Part shown: positions 11,079-20,073 of the stretch, piece after piece | Layout: each line of letters opens with the position of its first letter | How positions within the stretch are numbered: position 1 is the stretch's first letter | Assembly (NCBI RefSeq): GCF_000506985.1 | Contig: NZ_KI650982.1 | Location: 186,001 to 250,000 of the forward strand | Reading direction: 5' to 3' | Length of the DNA stretch: 64,000 nucleotides | Source of the DNA: Advenella kashmirensis W13003 | GTDB taxonomy: Bacteria > Pseudomonadota > Gammaproteobacteria > Burkholderiales > Burkholderiaceae_B | Notes under the pieces: generated by a model | Told to the model about the DNA's origin: nothing | The model's input: only the letters and a program-made list of their open reading frames with translations | Databases searched by the model: none | Translations under genes and position numbers: made by a program

Positions 11079-11972
11079 ATGAAGTTATCAACAAGTCTTG
11101 TGCTTGCTGCACTTATTTCCTCAATTGGTTTGTCTGCCCACGCCGAAGGTCGTCTGGACAAAATCAAAAGTACAAAAACAATTTCTCTAGGTTATCGTGA
11201 CTCCTCCATTCCCTTTTCGTATCTTGACGGCGGCAAACCGGTAGGATACTCCAAAGAAATCTGCGACGGCATCGTCAAGGCACTGGAAAAACAGCTTGGT
11301 ACGGAATTGACTGTCAAGCAGGTACCCGTAACGTCGGCCAGCCGTATCCCGCTGATTATGAACGGGACAATCGATCTGGCTTGCGGTTCCGCTACCAATA
11401 ATGCCGAGCGCCAGAAACAGGTCAGCTTCGCGCCCACAACATTTGTAACTGCAACCCGCTTTGTTTCTGCCAAGGCCGACAACATCAAGGACCTGCAGGG
11501 CTTCAAAGGCCAGACAGTGACCTCTACAGCCGGTACCAGCAACATCAAGTGGCTGGCCGCGACCAATGCCAAGGAGAACCTCGGCATGAACATCATTCCG
11601 TCCAAAGACCACGCGGGTGCCTTCCTGACCGTTCAGGCCGGACGCGCCAAAGCCTTCTTCATGGATGATGTGCTCCTGGCCGGTCTGGTTGCGAACTCCG
11701 AAGATCCTGAAAAATGGGTGATCAGCGACAAGGCGCTCACGACCGAGCCTTACGCCATGATCGAACCTAAGGATGATCCCGATTTCAAGAAAGCCGTCGA
11801 TGACGCAGTGGTCGCCATGATCAAAAGCGGTGAAATTGAAAAGCTCTACAAAAAGTGGTTTGAAAGCCCCATCCCTCCGAAAAACATCAATATGAATCTG
11901 CCGATGTCCGAGTCGCTGAAGAAGGCTCTTGCCAATCCGACAGACTCACCAGATCCGGCAAAGTACCAATAA
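11079..11972 (+). CDS. gltI: Glutamate/aspartate-type ABC transporter periplasmic binding protein
   Basis: Captures an acidic or related amino acid in the periplasm for the permease encoded next. A 22-residue signal peptide (MKLSTSLVLAALISSIGLSAHA) is followed by a family-3 solute-binding domain: LGYRDSSIPFSYLDGGKPVGYSKEIC, MNGTIDLACGSATNNAERQKQVSF, and the C-terminal YKKWFESPIPPKNINMNLPMS, which is characteristic of GltI. AAAGGAG at 11066-11072 sets the start, so an in-frame ATG at 11043 is rejected. A strong terminator separates it from gltJ, which would favour surplus binding protein. A paralog is encoded at 36555-37478. Confidence 0.9.
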   Translation: MKLSTSLVLAALISSIGLSAHAEGRLDKIKSTKTISLGYRDSSIPFSYLDGGKPVGYSKEICDGIVKALEKQLGTELTVKQVPVTSASRIPLIMNGTIDLACGSATNNAERQKQVSFAPTTFVTATRFVSAKADNIKDLQGFKGQTVTSTAGTSNIKWLAATNAKENLGMNIIPSKDHAGAFLTVQAGRAKAFFMDDVLLAGLVANSEDPEKWVISDKALTTEPYAMIEPKDDPDFKKAVDDAVVAMIKSGEIEKLYKKWFESPIPPKNINMNLPMSESLKKALANPTDSPDPAKYQ

Positions 11973-11989
11973 GCCGGCATCTGTCCGAC

Positions 11990-12029
11990 GGCACAAAACA
12001 CAGCGAAAGCGGGTTTTGTGCCGTTTTTT
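11990..12029 (+). terminator. Intrinsic terminator inside the gltIJKL operon
   Basis: GGCACAAAAC (11990-11999) and GTTTTGTGCC (12013-12022) form a perfect 10-bp stem followed by G and six T residues, between gltI and gltJ. Partial readthrough would keep the binding protein in excess over the membrane parts. Confidence 0.9.
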
Positions 12030-12055
12030 GTTTTCTATAAATAGCGTTTCAAATT

Positions 12056-12820
12056 ATGTCTATTTCCACATTTTTTTGTGACCCGGCCAATATCGACAAC
12101 GCGTCACTGTTTTGCCAGATGTCTCCTAGCGGAAATACCTATCTGGACGCGTTCGGCACCGCCGTGCTCTGGACGCTGGAGTTGTCGGCCATCGCCTGGG
12201 TGCTCGCGTTTGTCGTGGGTGTCCTGGTGGGTGTCGGGCTGACCAGTCAGAACCGTCTCGTGGCGCGCATCTGCTCGGGTTATGTTGAACTGTTCCGGAA
12301 CATCCCGTTACTGGTTCAACTGTTCCTCTGGTATTACGTTGTGCCGCAGGTGCTGCCTGCCTCGCTGGGAAAGGCCATCATCGGCATGCCCTACCCTTCG
12401 TCCGTATTCTGGCCGGCGGTACTCTGTCTCGGTTTGTTCACCTCTTCGCGGATTGCCATTCAACTGTCTTCGGGCATACGATCGCTGCCTCGCGGTCAGT
12501 CCATGGCGGCTACTGCACTGGGTCTGACCCGCTTTCAGATGTATAAGTATGTCTTGTTGCCCATGGCGATGCGTATCATCACACCGCCGCTGACATCCGA
12601 AATGCTTAACCTGCTGAAAAACTCTTCCGTTGCATATACCATCGGCCTGCTTGAGATCACCGGTGCCGCTGCGTCCATGCAGGAATCCACATTCCAGACA
12701 TTCCCCTCATATATGGCGGCCACCGCCCTGTATGTGATTATCAATTTACTGATTCTGGTCATTATGTCAGCCGTTGAACGTTTCTTCAGTGTTCCTGGCT
12801 TTATTTCAGGCAAAGGATAG
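12056..12820 (+). CDS. gltJ: Amino-acid ABC transporter permease (GltJ-like)
   Basis: One of two inner-membrane subunits of the importer. The 254-residue product has the HisM/GltJ layout: a hydrophilic start, then about five membrane helices. The polar amino-acid permease motif GYVELFRNIPLLVQLFLWYYVVP (residues about 76-98) and the EAA loop GIRSLPRGQSMAATALGLTRFQMYKYVLLPMAMR (about 140-175) contact the ATPase. No clear Shine-Dalgarno precedes the ATG. gltK begins 9 bases after its stop. Confidence 0.9.
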   Translation: MSISTFFCDPANIDNASLFCQMSPSGNTYLDAFGTAVLWTLELSAIAWVLAFVVGVLVGVGLTSQNRLVARICSGYVELFRNIPLLVQLFLWYYVVPQVLPASLGKAIIGMPYPSSVFWPAVLCLGLFTSSRIAIQLSSGIRSLPRGQSMAATALGLTRFQMYKYVLLPMAMRIITPPLTSEMLNLLKNSSVAYTIGLLEITGAAASMQESTFQTFPSYMAATALYVIINLLILVIMSAVERFFSVPGFISGKG

Positions 12821-12829
12821 GAGCACACG

Positions 12830-13597
12830 ATGAATTTTCAAGATTTGCTTATCTCCGCCTCCTCGGTCAGTGTCGCTGCCTTTGACTGGGAAGTCATCCA
12901 GCATGCCGCACCTGCATTGCTCAAGGAAGGACTGGTCTTCACGCTCAAGCTGACACTGTACTCTACAGTGCTGGCGCTGATCTGGGGCACCATACTGGCC
13001 ATGATGCGCCTGTCGTCCATCAAGCCGTTCCGATGGTTTGCCGGTTCGTACGTAAACGTCATGCGTTCGCTCCCGCTGATTCTGATCCTGTTCTGGTTCT
13101 TCTTCCTGGTACCTTATATTCTGGGATGGATCGACTTCATGTGGGCAACGTATATCGACGGCAACGAGTCTGCCAGAATGGTGTCGCGACCGCTTAACGG
13201 CTTTACCTGCGCGCTGATTACCTTCACGCTGTTTGAAGCAGCCTATTTCTGCGAAATCATGCGTGCCGGTATTCAATCGATCCCGCGCGGACAGGTCGGC
13301 GCCGGGTATGCACTGGGTTTGCGTTACTTTCAGGTCATGCGCCTGATCGTGCTGCCCCAGGCGTTCCGCAATATGCTGCCGGTGATCTTTACCCAAATGA
13401 TCGTACTGTTCCAGGATACCTCCCTGGTAACCGTACTGTCGCTGAATGACCTGCTGGGCATGGCGCGCATCAATGCCGATATTACCGGCCGGCCGGTAGA
13501 GCTGTATATCTTTGCGGCCGCCATCTATTTTATTATTTCTTTAGTTTGCTCTCGTCTGGTCAAAGTGGTCGATCGGCGTTTGACGATTATTCGATAA
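12830..13597 (+). CDS. gltK: Amino-acid ABC transporter permease (GltK-like)
   Basis: Second permease subunit, 255 residues, predicted to pair with the gltJ product. It has the HisQ/GltK motif [26 protein letters not shown] (about 73-98) and the EAA loop [39 protein letters not shown] (about 145-183). AGGAG overlapping the gltJ end serves as its ribosome binding site. The ATPase gene begins 11 bases downstream, so the three are one transcription unit. Confidence 0.9.
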   Translation: MNFQDLLISASSVSVAAFDWEVIQHAAPALLKEGLVFTLKLTLYSTVLALIWGTILAMMRLSSIKPFRWFAGSYVNVMRSLPLILILFWFFFLVPYILGWIDFMWATYIDGNESARMVSRPLNGFTCALITFTLFEAAYFCEIMRAGIQSIPRGQVGAGYALGLRYFQVMRLIVLPQAFRNMLPVIFTQMIVLFQDTSLVTVLSLNDLLGMARINADITGRPVELYIFAAAIYFIISLVCSRLVKVVDRRLTIIR

Positions 13598-13608
13598 GGT
13601 ATTTCTCC

Positions 13609-14349
13609 ATGGCTATGATTGAATTTAAAAACGTTAGTAAATGGTATGGAAAATTCCAGGTTCTGACCGACTGCACCACTGACATCAAGAAAGGCGAAGT
13701 GGTTGTGGTTTGCGGTCCGTCCGGATCCGGCAAATCCACGCTGATCAAAACCGCCAACGGCCTGGAGCCCTTCCAGAAGGGCGAAATTTTCTTCGATGGC
13801 GTGTCGGTCGGCAGTCCGAAAACGGATCTGCCCAAACTGCGCTCCAAAATCGGCATGGTGTTCCAGCACTTTGAACTGTTCCCTCACCTGTCGGTCATGG
13901 AAAACCTGGCGCTGGCGCAGGTCAAGGTTCTGGACCGCTCAAAAAGCGAGGCCATGGAACGCGGGCGCAAGCTGCTGGAGCGGGTCGGCCTGCTTGAACA
14001 TAAAGACAAGTTTCCCGGCCAACTCTCTGGTGGTCAGCAACAGCGTGTCGCAATCGCGCGCGCACTGGCGATGGACCCCATGGCCATGCTGTTTGACGAA
14101 CCAACGTCAGCCCTGGATCCTGAAATGGTCAATGAGGTGCTGGACGTCATGGTGGATCTGGCCAAGGAAGGCATGACCATGATGGTCGTGACGCACGAGA
14201 TGGGCTTTGCCCGCAAAGTGGCCGACCGCGTGATATTCATGGACGCCGGACAGATCGTGGAAGACTGCGACAAGGAAGAGTTTTTCGGCAATCAGGAAGC
14301 CCGCTCCGAGCGTGCGCGGCATTTCCTGTCGAAAATCCTGGGTCATTAA
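13609..14349 (+). CDS. gltL: Amino-acid ABC transporter ATP-binding protein (GltL-like)
   Basis: Powers the importer. The 246-residue protein shows Walker [10 protein letters not shown] (about 36-44), the Q-loop region [17 protein letters not shown], the signature [15 protein letters not shown] (about 138-152), Walker [15 protein letters not shown] and the H-loop VTHEMGFA. The start [14 protein letters not shown] was chosen because AAGGT precedes it; an in-frame ATG at 13546 would lie inside gltK. A bidirectional terminator follows. It is very similar in style to the paralog at 34350-35075. Confidence 0.95.
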   Translation: MAMIEFKNVSKWYGKFQVLTDCTTDIKKGEVVVVCGPSGSGKSTLIKTANGLEPFQKGEIFFDGVSVGSPKTDLPKLRSKIGMVFQHFELFPHLSVMENLALAQVKVLDRSKSEAMERGRKLLERVGLLEHKDKFPGQLSGGQQQRVAIARALAMDPMAMLFDEPTSALDPEMVNEVLDVMVDLAKEGMTMMVVTHEMGFARKVADRVIFMDAGQIVEDCDKEEFFGNQEARSERARHFLSKILGH

Positions 14350-14380
14350 CGCATACACGCATCGCTGTTGGAAGCAGTCA

Positions 14381-14416
14381 AAAAAAGTCGGGCAGGATAA
14401 CTTGCCCGACTTTTTT
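14381..14416. terminator. Bidirectional terminator between gltL and pcaF
   Basis: AGTCGGGCA and TGCCCGACT arms (within 14381-14394 and 14403-14416) are flanked by A6 on the left and T6 on the right. It can therefore end both convergent transcripts. Confidence 0.9.
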
Positions 14417-14461
14417 CATTTGTGATATTGCCAATTATCACAGGAGCGCTGCAAAAACGGA

Positions 14462-15664
14462 TCAGACGCGCTCGATAATGACCGCTGCGCCCTGACCCAC
14501 GCCGATGCACATGGTGCACAAAGCGTACTTGCCACCCGTGCGCTGCAGTTGATACATGGCAGTGGTGACCAGACGCGCACCCGACGCCCCAAGAGGATGC
14601 CCCAGCGCGATGGCGCCGCCATTCGGATTGACGTTAGGTGCGTCATCTTTCAAACCCAGATCCCGCGTCACAGCCAGCGCTTGTGCAGCAAAGGCTTCGT
14701 TCAGCTCGATCACATCCATCTGCTCGATGGTCAGGCCGGTTTTTTCCAGAACCTTGCGCACGGCAGGAATCGGACCCACGCCCATGACGCGGGGTGCCAC
14801 ACCCGCCACTGCCATACCGACCACACGGGCCTTGGGCTTCAAACCATATTTTTTGACGGCTTCATCGGAAGCCAGCAGCACGGCGCAAGAACCGTCGTTC
14901 ACACCGGAGGCATTACCGGCAGTGACGCTGCCATCAGGACGCACAACGCCCTTGAGTTTTGCCAGGGCTTCCGGCGTCGTCGCGCGTGGGTGTTCGTCAG
15001 TGTCCACAACGACCGGATCACCCTTGCGTTGCGGCACGCTCACAGGAATGATTTCTTCCCTGAAAACGCCATCGGCAATCGATTTGGCAGCGCGCTGCTG
15101 ACTGCGCAATGCAAAGGCGTCCTGGTCGGCACGGGAAATTTTGTAGTCATCTGCTACGTTTTCAGCTGTTTCGGGCATGGAGTCTACACCAAAGGCAGCT
15201 TTCATTTTGGGGTTGACGAAGCGCCAGCCGATAGTGGTGTCTTCGACTTTCGCCGCACGCGAAAAGGCCGTGTCTGCCTTGCCCATCACGAAAGGCGCAC
15301 GGGACATGCTTTCAACGCCACCGGCAATCATCAGATCGACTTCGCCGGATTTGATTGCACGGGCTGCCGTACCGATCGCATCCAGACTGGACGCGCACAG
15401 GCGATTCAGGGTCGCACCCGGAACCTGCACATCAAGACCAGCCAGAAGCAAGGCCATACGCGCTACGTTGCGGTTGTCCTCGCCTGCCTGGTTGGCACAA
15501 CCGTAGATCACATCGTCCAGTTTGCTCCAGTCCACATCCGGGTTGCGCTCCATAAGCGCTTTGATTGGCAGCGCTGCCAGGTCATCGGTGCGCACTGATG
15601 ACAGACCACCACCGTAGCGGCCAATCGGCGTACGGACAGCATCGCAAATATAGGCGTTATTCAT
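14462..15664 (-). CDS. pcaF: 3-oxoadipyl-CoA thiolase
   Basis: Thiolytic cleavage of 3-oxoadipyl-CoA to succinyl-CoA and acetyl-CoA, the last step of the beta-ketoadipate and adipate routes. The 400-residue length and the sequence details (VRTPIGRYGGGLSSVRTDDLAALPIKAL, NRLCASSLDAIG, NPNGGAIALGHPLGASGAR) are those of the PcaF subgroup. Catalytic residues are C90, H356 and C386 (CTMCIGVGQGA). The gene is 53 bases downstream of pcaJ and ends the minus-strand cluster. No protocatechuate ring-cleavage genes lie nearby, so adipyl-type substrates from beta-oxidation are equally plausible. Confidence 0.93.
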   Translation of the reverse strand: MNNAYICDAVRTPIGRYGGGLSSVRTDDLAALPIKALMERNPDVDWSKLDDVIYGCANQAGEDNRNVARMALLLAGLDVQVPGATLNRLCASSLDAIGTAARAIKSGEVDLMIAGGVESMSRAPFVMGKADTAFSRAAKVEDTTIGWRFVNPKMKAAFGVDSMPETAENVADDYKISRADQDAFALRSQQRAAKSIADGVFREEIIPVSVPQRKGDPVVVDTDEHPRATTPEALAKLKGVVRPDGSVTAGNASGVNDGSCAVLLASDEAVKKYGLKPKARVVGMAVAGVAPRVMGVGPIPAVRKVLEKTGLTIEQMDVIELNEAFAAQALAVTRDLGLKDDAPNVNPNGGAIALGHPLGASGARLVTTAMYQLQRTGGKYALCTMCIGVGQGAAVIIERV

Positions 15665-15717
15665 AGCTTTCCTCAGTATTTAAATAATAGTGTGATATTG
15701 AAAATCGGGCCAGGCAA

Positions 15718-16356
15718 TCAATTGAAGATCAGCTTGGCGCCGGTGAGCGCCTGCAATTCTTCATCTGTCATATCCACGAGTTTTTCCACTACCGTCATGC
15801 CGGCGGGAGTCACTTCGAGCACGGCAATGTCGGTGTAGACACGACTGACCACGCCCAGACCGGTCACCGGCAGCGTGCATTGCTCCAGAATCTTCGGCGA
15901 GCCATCTTTCGCATTATGTTCCATCAGGATGAACACTTTGCGTGCGCCAACGGCCAGGTCCATCGCGCCACCAACGGCCGGCGGCTCTCCAGGCCGACCA
16001 AGTGACCAGTTGGCCAGATCGCCTGTGGCCGATACCTGCATGCCGCCCATGATGCACAAGTCCAGATGACCGCCACGCATGATTGCAAATGAATCCACGT
16101 GGTGGAAAAAAGCACCGCCCGTCAGCAGGGTCACCGGCTTTTTGCCGGCATTGATCAATTCGCCATCGATATCGTCACCCGTGGCGGCCGGGCCCATGCC
16201 CAGGATGCCGTTTTCACTGTGCAGCAAAATCTCGTCTTCGGCTTTCAAATAATTGGCGACCAGCTCCGGCATACCAATACCGATATTTACATAGCTGCCC
16301 GGCGCAATATCGCGGGCCAGGCGTTCTGCCATTTGGTTTCTGTTCAATTTATTCAT
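15718..16356 (-). CDS. pcaJ: 3-oxoacid CoA-transferase subunit B (PcaJ/DcaJ-like)
   Basis: Beta subunit of the succinyl-CoA:3-oxoadipate CoA-transferase type, which activates an oxoacid or dicarboxylate by transferring CoA from succinyl-CoA. The 212-residue product has the catalytic glutamate in SENG (E48) and the family segments YVNIGIGMPELVANYL and GGAMDLAVGARKVFILMEH. It starts 12 bases after pcaI, so the two subunits are co-expressed. Whether the acceptor is 3-oxoadipate or adipate cannot be told from sequence alone. Confidence 0.92.
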   Translation of the reverse strand: MNKLNRNQMAERLARDIAPGSYVNIGIGMPELVANYLKAEDEILLHSENGILGMGPAATGDDIDGELINAGKKPVTLLTGGAFFHHVDSFAIMRGGHLDLCIMGGMQVSATGDLANWSLGRPGEPPAVGGAMDLAVGARKVFILMEHNAKDGSPKILEQCTLPVTGLGVVSRVYTDIAVLEVTPAGMTVVEKLVDMTDEELQALTGAKLIFN

Positions 16357-16368
16357 GATATGACCTGC

Positions 16369-17049
16369 TTAACTGGAGATGGCCGGATTGGCAACTTCCA
16401 CAATCCGGTTTACAAAAATGCCCGGCGTCACAATGGTTTCCGGATCGAGTTCGCCCAGTTCCACTTTCTGCTTGACCTGAACGATCGTGGTTTTTGCCGC
16501 CATGCACATGACCGGCCCGAAATTGCGGGCAGCCTTGCGATAAATCAGATTGCCCCAGCGGTCGCCCTTTTCTGCCAGCACCAGGGCAAAGTCGCCATGG
16601 ATCGGCTTTTCGAAAACATAGTTCACGCCATCAATATTGCGTGTTTCCTTGCCATCAGCCAGTTCTGTACCGTAGCTGGTCCGGGTATAAAAGCCGCCGA
16701 TGCCGGCACCCGCTGCGTGCAGCCGTTCTGCGATCGTGCCCTGCGGCACGCATTCGAGTTCAATCTTGCCCGCTTTGTACATTTCGTTGAAAACGTAGGA
16801 ATGAGACGCTTTGGGAAACGAGCAGATCATTTTGCGCACGCGGCCAGCCTTGATCAGCGCGGCCAGGCCTGTATCGTGATTGCCCGCGTTGTTGTTGACA
16901 ACCGTCAGTTCACGCGCACCCTGCTCAATCAGGGCATGAATCAGCTCTGTCGGATGGCCCGCGCCACCGAATCCACCGATAAGCACGGTGGCGCCATCAA
17001 AGACGTCGGCGACCGCCTCGTGTATATCGTCCAAAAATTTATTGATCAT
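16369..17049 (-). CDS. pcaI: 3-oxoacid CoA-transferase subunit A (PcaI/DcaI-like)
   Basis: Alpha subunit of the CoA-transferase, 226 residues. The glycine-rich CoA-binding loop VLIGGFGGAGHPTELI (about 22-37) is intact, as are the segments NNAGNHDTGLAAL and SFPKASHSYVF. It precedes pcaJ in an operon-like arrangement and lies 87 bases after the upstream acyl-CoA ligase gene on the same strand. Subunit pairing is certain from gene order and family; the exact substrate is inferred. Confidence 0.92.
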   Translation of the reverse strand: MINKFLDDIHEAVADVFDGATVLIGGFGGAGHPTELIHALIEQGARELTVVNNNAGNHDTGLAALIKAGRVRKMICSFPKASHSYVFNEMYKAGKIELECVPQGTIAERLHAAGAGIGGFYTRTSYGTELADGKETRNIDGVNYVFEKPIHGDFALVLAEKGDRWGNLIYRKAARNFGPVMCMAAKTTIVQVKQKVELGELDPETIVTPGIFVNRIVEVANPAISS

Positions 17050-17136
17050 CTCGATTACCTGTATTTTCCTTTGTCTGAATCTCTTTATGCGTCATTGCTG
17101 GCGCAAGCCATTATTTCATATTTCGATCGTGTTAAT

Positions 17137-18786
17137 TCAACCCAGGGTACGCCACAGCACTTTTCCCGACGACGTTTTGGGCAATGCGTCGGTAAAGGCC
17201 ACGATTTTAGGCGCTTTGTATGACGCCATTTTCTCCCGGCACCAGGCCAGCAGTTCCTGCTCGGTGACCTTGCCCCGGCTGTGCTCCTGCAGAACAATCC
17301 AGGCCTTGACGGTTTCGCCGCGCTTTTCATCAACCACGCCGACCACGCAGGCTTCCAGGACGGCCGGATGCGCGTACAGCATGGTCTCGACTTCTGCCGG
17401 CCATACCTTGTAGCCCGAAGCATTGATCATACGCTTGAGGCGATCCACCATAAAATAGTAGCCTTCTTCATCCATGCGACCCAGATCGCCGGTGCGCAAA
17501 AAATGCTTGCCATCCAGTTGAATGAAGACATCGGCGGTTGCCTGCGGATTATTCCAGTAACCCTGCATCAGTTGCGGGCCATGCACGATGATTTCGCCTA
17601 CTTCACCCTGCGCCACTTCCTGCAGCGTGGCCGGATCGATAATGCGCGCATCCACGTCGAATATCGGAATACCCAGGCACTGCCGTTTCGGATGCTGTTC
17701 CGGATTGATATGCGTCGGTGCCATGACCTCGGACATACCGTAACCTTCCAAATAGGTCAGGCCGAAATCGCGATGCAATTTTGCTGCGACCGCTTCGGGC
17801 ATGGCGGCACCGCCCCCGCTGACACGTGAGATACTGGACAGGTCAAAATCAGCCAGATCCGGCATCGCCAGCAGGTCAACAACCATCGCGGCAATCAGCG
17901 CCAATCTGCCGACGCGATAACGTTCGATGCATTGGGCGGCGACAACGCGATCCCAGCGAGTCATGATGACTGTGGTGGCACCCAGATAAATGGCGCTGTT
18001 CATGACGCCTTCCATGCCCGTCACATGAAAGAATGGCAGGACGCCCAGATAAACCGCATCCTGATTGCCGGCGTCATACCATACGGCCGGTGAGACCGTG
18101 TTGTACATGGTCGAGCGATGGGTATGCATACAACCTTTAGGATGCCCGGTCGTACCCGAGGTATAGGGCATCACCGCCAGATCCGCTGGCGTGACAGTCG
18201 AAGGCAAGGGCACACGCTGTTTGGCAAGTGCTTGCTGCCAGAGCACGACCCCGTGTCCCGGGACGCTTTTGGCTGACGTGGCAACGACCTCGGGCACAGC
18301 CAGATCGGTGCCCGACGCAGGCAGATAGTCGTGATACGCCGCTACCAGTTTGTGCGCAGGGGCGTTCCGGCCCAGCGTAGCGATATGTTCATGCAGTTCC
18401 TGGCCATACACAATGACCGATGCCTCGGTATCACGAATGTAATGCTGCAGTTCATCGGCCCTGTTCATTGGGTTGACCGGCACCACCACGGCATCGGCAC
18501 GCAAAATGGCGTAGTAGGCCAGCACGAATTGGGGACTGTTCTGCATGTACAGCAGCACGCGATCACCCTTGCTCACACCGCAATCGTGCTGCAAAAATCC
18601 GGCCAGCGCCTGGACCTGTTCCAGCACCTGCCGGTAACTGTAGCGGGCGTCGTAATACACCAGGCAGGGCTTGTCCGGATAGCGCTGCGCGGATATCTCC
18701 AGATTGGTGTGCAGCGCCGTGTCGGGTACGCTCAGCGATGTGCTGCGCCCGCGCGGCCAGACTGCAGAATAGTCGGGGCGGGTCAT
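17137..18786 (-). CDS. Acyl-CoA ligase, AMP-forming
   Basis: Activates a carboxylic acid to its CoA thioester through an acyl-adenylate. The product is 549 residues. Motifs are the P-loop [18 protein letters not shown], the A5 region [12 protein letters not shown], the A7-A8 segment [39 protein letters not shown], and the C-terminal lysine motif [10 protein letters not shown]. The start MTRPDYS overlaps the thiolase stop (ATGA at 18783-18786), which argues for coupling and against a longer form from 18831. Its place between thiolase and pcaIJ suggests a medium-chain or dicarboxylic acid substrate, comparable to PimA. The substrate is not proven. Confidence 0.88.
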   Translation of the reverse strand: MTRPDYSAVWPRGRSTSLSVPDTALHTNLEISAQRYPDKPCLVYYDARYSYRQVLEQVQALAGFLQHDCGVSKGDRVLLYMQNSPQFVLAYYAILRADAVVVPVNPMNRADELQHYIRDTEASVIVYGQELHEHIATLGRNAPAHKLVAAYHDYLPASGTDLAVPEVVATSAKSVPGHGVVLWQQALAKQRVPLPSTVTPADLAVMPYTSGTTGHPKGCMHTHRSTMYNTVSPAVWYDAGNQDAVYLGVLPFFHVTGMEGVMNSAIYLGATTVIMTRWDRVVAAQCIERYRVGRLALIAAMVVDLLAMPDLADFDLSSISRVSGGGAAMPEAVAAKLHRDFGLTYLEGYGMSEVMAPTHINPEQHPKRQCLGIPIFDVDARIIDPATLQEVAQGEVGEIIVHGPQLMQGYWNNPQATADVFIQLDGKHFLRTGDLGRMDEEGYYFMVDRLKRMINASGYKVWPAEVETMLYAHPAVLEACVVGVVDEKRGETVKAWIVLQEHSRGKVTEQELLAWCREKMASYKAPKIVAFTDALPKTSSGKVLWRTLG

Positions 18787-19961
18787 GCCACTTCGAACAG
18801 TCCTGCCGCACCCTGTCCGCCACCGATACACATGGTCACCACCACATATTTGACGCCACGGCGCTTGCCTTCGATCAAAGCATGCCCCACCATGCGCGCG
18901 CCCGAGACCCCATATGGGTGACCGACCGCAATGGCGCCGCCGTTTACATTCAGGCGGTCATCGGGAATGCCCAGTTTGTCGCGACAATACAGTACCTGGC
19001 AGGCAAAGGCTTCGTTCAGTTCCCATAAGCCGATATCGTCCACTTTCAGCCCACTGCGCTCCAGCAAACGGGGTACGGCAAAGACCGGGCCGATGCCCAT
19101 TTCATCCGGCTCACAACCGGCGACAGCAAAGCCGCGAAAAATGCCCAATGGCGCCAGGCCACGTTCGCGCGCCACTTGTGCATCCATCAGGACACACGCC
19201 GATGCGCCATCTGAAAACTGGCTGGCATTGCCGGCAGTAATCACACCTTTGGGAAAGACCGAGCGGATTTTCGACACCCCTTCCAGAGTGGTATCGGGAC
19301 GAATACCTTCGTCTGCAGAGATCGTCACCTCACGCCGCGCGATACCGCCGGTGGCTTTGTCAAAGACGCTCATGACCGTGGTCATGGGCACGATTTCATC
19401 ATTGAAGCGTCCATCGGCCTGCGCCTGCGCGGCCCGTTGCTGACTGCGCGCGCCGTATTCGTCCTGGGCCTGACGCGAAATACCATAGCGCTTTGCCACC
19501 ATCTCCGCCGTCTGCAGCATGCTCCAGTATATTTCGGGCTTGTGTTCGCGCAGCCATGGGTCCTGGCGCATGAGCGTGTTGGCATCATTCTGTACGCAGG
19601 AAATGCTCTCGACACCGCCGGCGACCATCACGGGAACCTGATCCACAATAATGCGCTGCGCAGCCATTGCAATGGCCTGCAGGCCAGAGGAACAAAAACG
19701 ATTGACGGTCACGCCCGCGGTGGTTACCGGCAGCCCGGCACGCAGGGCGATGGCCCTGGCGATATTACCGCCGGTCGTGCCTTCGGGCAAGGCCGATCCG
19801 ATAATCAAGTCTTCGACGTCGGCCGGATCAATACCAGCGCGGGCGACGGCATGCGATACGGCATGCGCGCCCAGCGTGGCGCCATACGTCATGTTGAACG
19901 CGCCTTTCCAGGATTTGGCCAATCCGGTGCGGGCAGTGGAAACGATAACGGCTTCTCTCAT
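18783..19961 (-). CDS. Acetyl-CoA acyltransferase (thiolase), PimB-like
   Basis: Second thiolase of the cluster, 392 residues, distinct from pcaF. It would cleave 3-oxoacyl-CoA during chain shortening. Catalytic residues C90 ([12 protein letters not shown]), H348 ([13 protein letters not shown]) and C378 ([12 protein letters not shown]) are present. It is translationally coupled to the acyl-CoA ligase gene and lies 112 bases downstream of the fadB-like gene. That position fits beta-oxidation of an imported acid, as in pim-type dicarboxylate operons. Confidence 0.9.
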   Translation of the reverse strand: MREAVIVSTARTGLAKSWKGAFNMTYGATLGAHAVSHAVARAGIDPADVEDLIIGSALPEGTTGGNIARAIALRAGLPVTTAGVTVNRFCSSGLQAIAMAAQRIIVDQVPVMVAGGVESISCVQNDANTLMRQDPWLREHKPEIYWSMLQTAEMVAKRYGISRQAQDEYGARSQQRAAQAQADGRFNDEIVPMTTVMSVFDKATGGIARREVTISADEGIRPDTTLEGVSKIRSVFPKGVITAGNASQFSDGASACVLMDAQVARERGLAPLGIFRGFAVAGCEPDEMGIGPVFAVPRLLERSGLKVDDIGLWELNEAFACQVLYCRDKLGIPDDRLNVNGGAIAVGHPYGVSGARMVGHALIEGKRRGVKYVVVTMCIGGGQGAAGLFEVA

Positions 19962-20035
19962 GTCTCTTCTCCTGGTCTGTGCCGGGTGAGCAGGTACGCG
20001 AACCGATCACGCCTGGCCAGTCAATGCAAATGCCA

Positions 20036-20060
20036 CGACAGGCCCGAAACAGGCCTGTCG
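20036..20060 (-). other. Hairpin between fadB-like gene and thiolase
   Basis: CGACAGGCC (20036-20044) and GGCCTGTCG (20052-20060) form a perfect 9-bp stem 13 bases after the fadB-like stop. There is no T tract. It may be an mRNA processing or stabilising element in the operon. Confidence 0.45.
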
Positions 20061-20073
20061 CTATTTTGTTATC

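Noticed and set aside
14549-15598. A 349-codon open frame antisense to pcaF
   Set aside because: pcaF has intact catalytic residues and operon context; the antisense frame has low-complexity His/Gln-rich translation.
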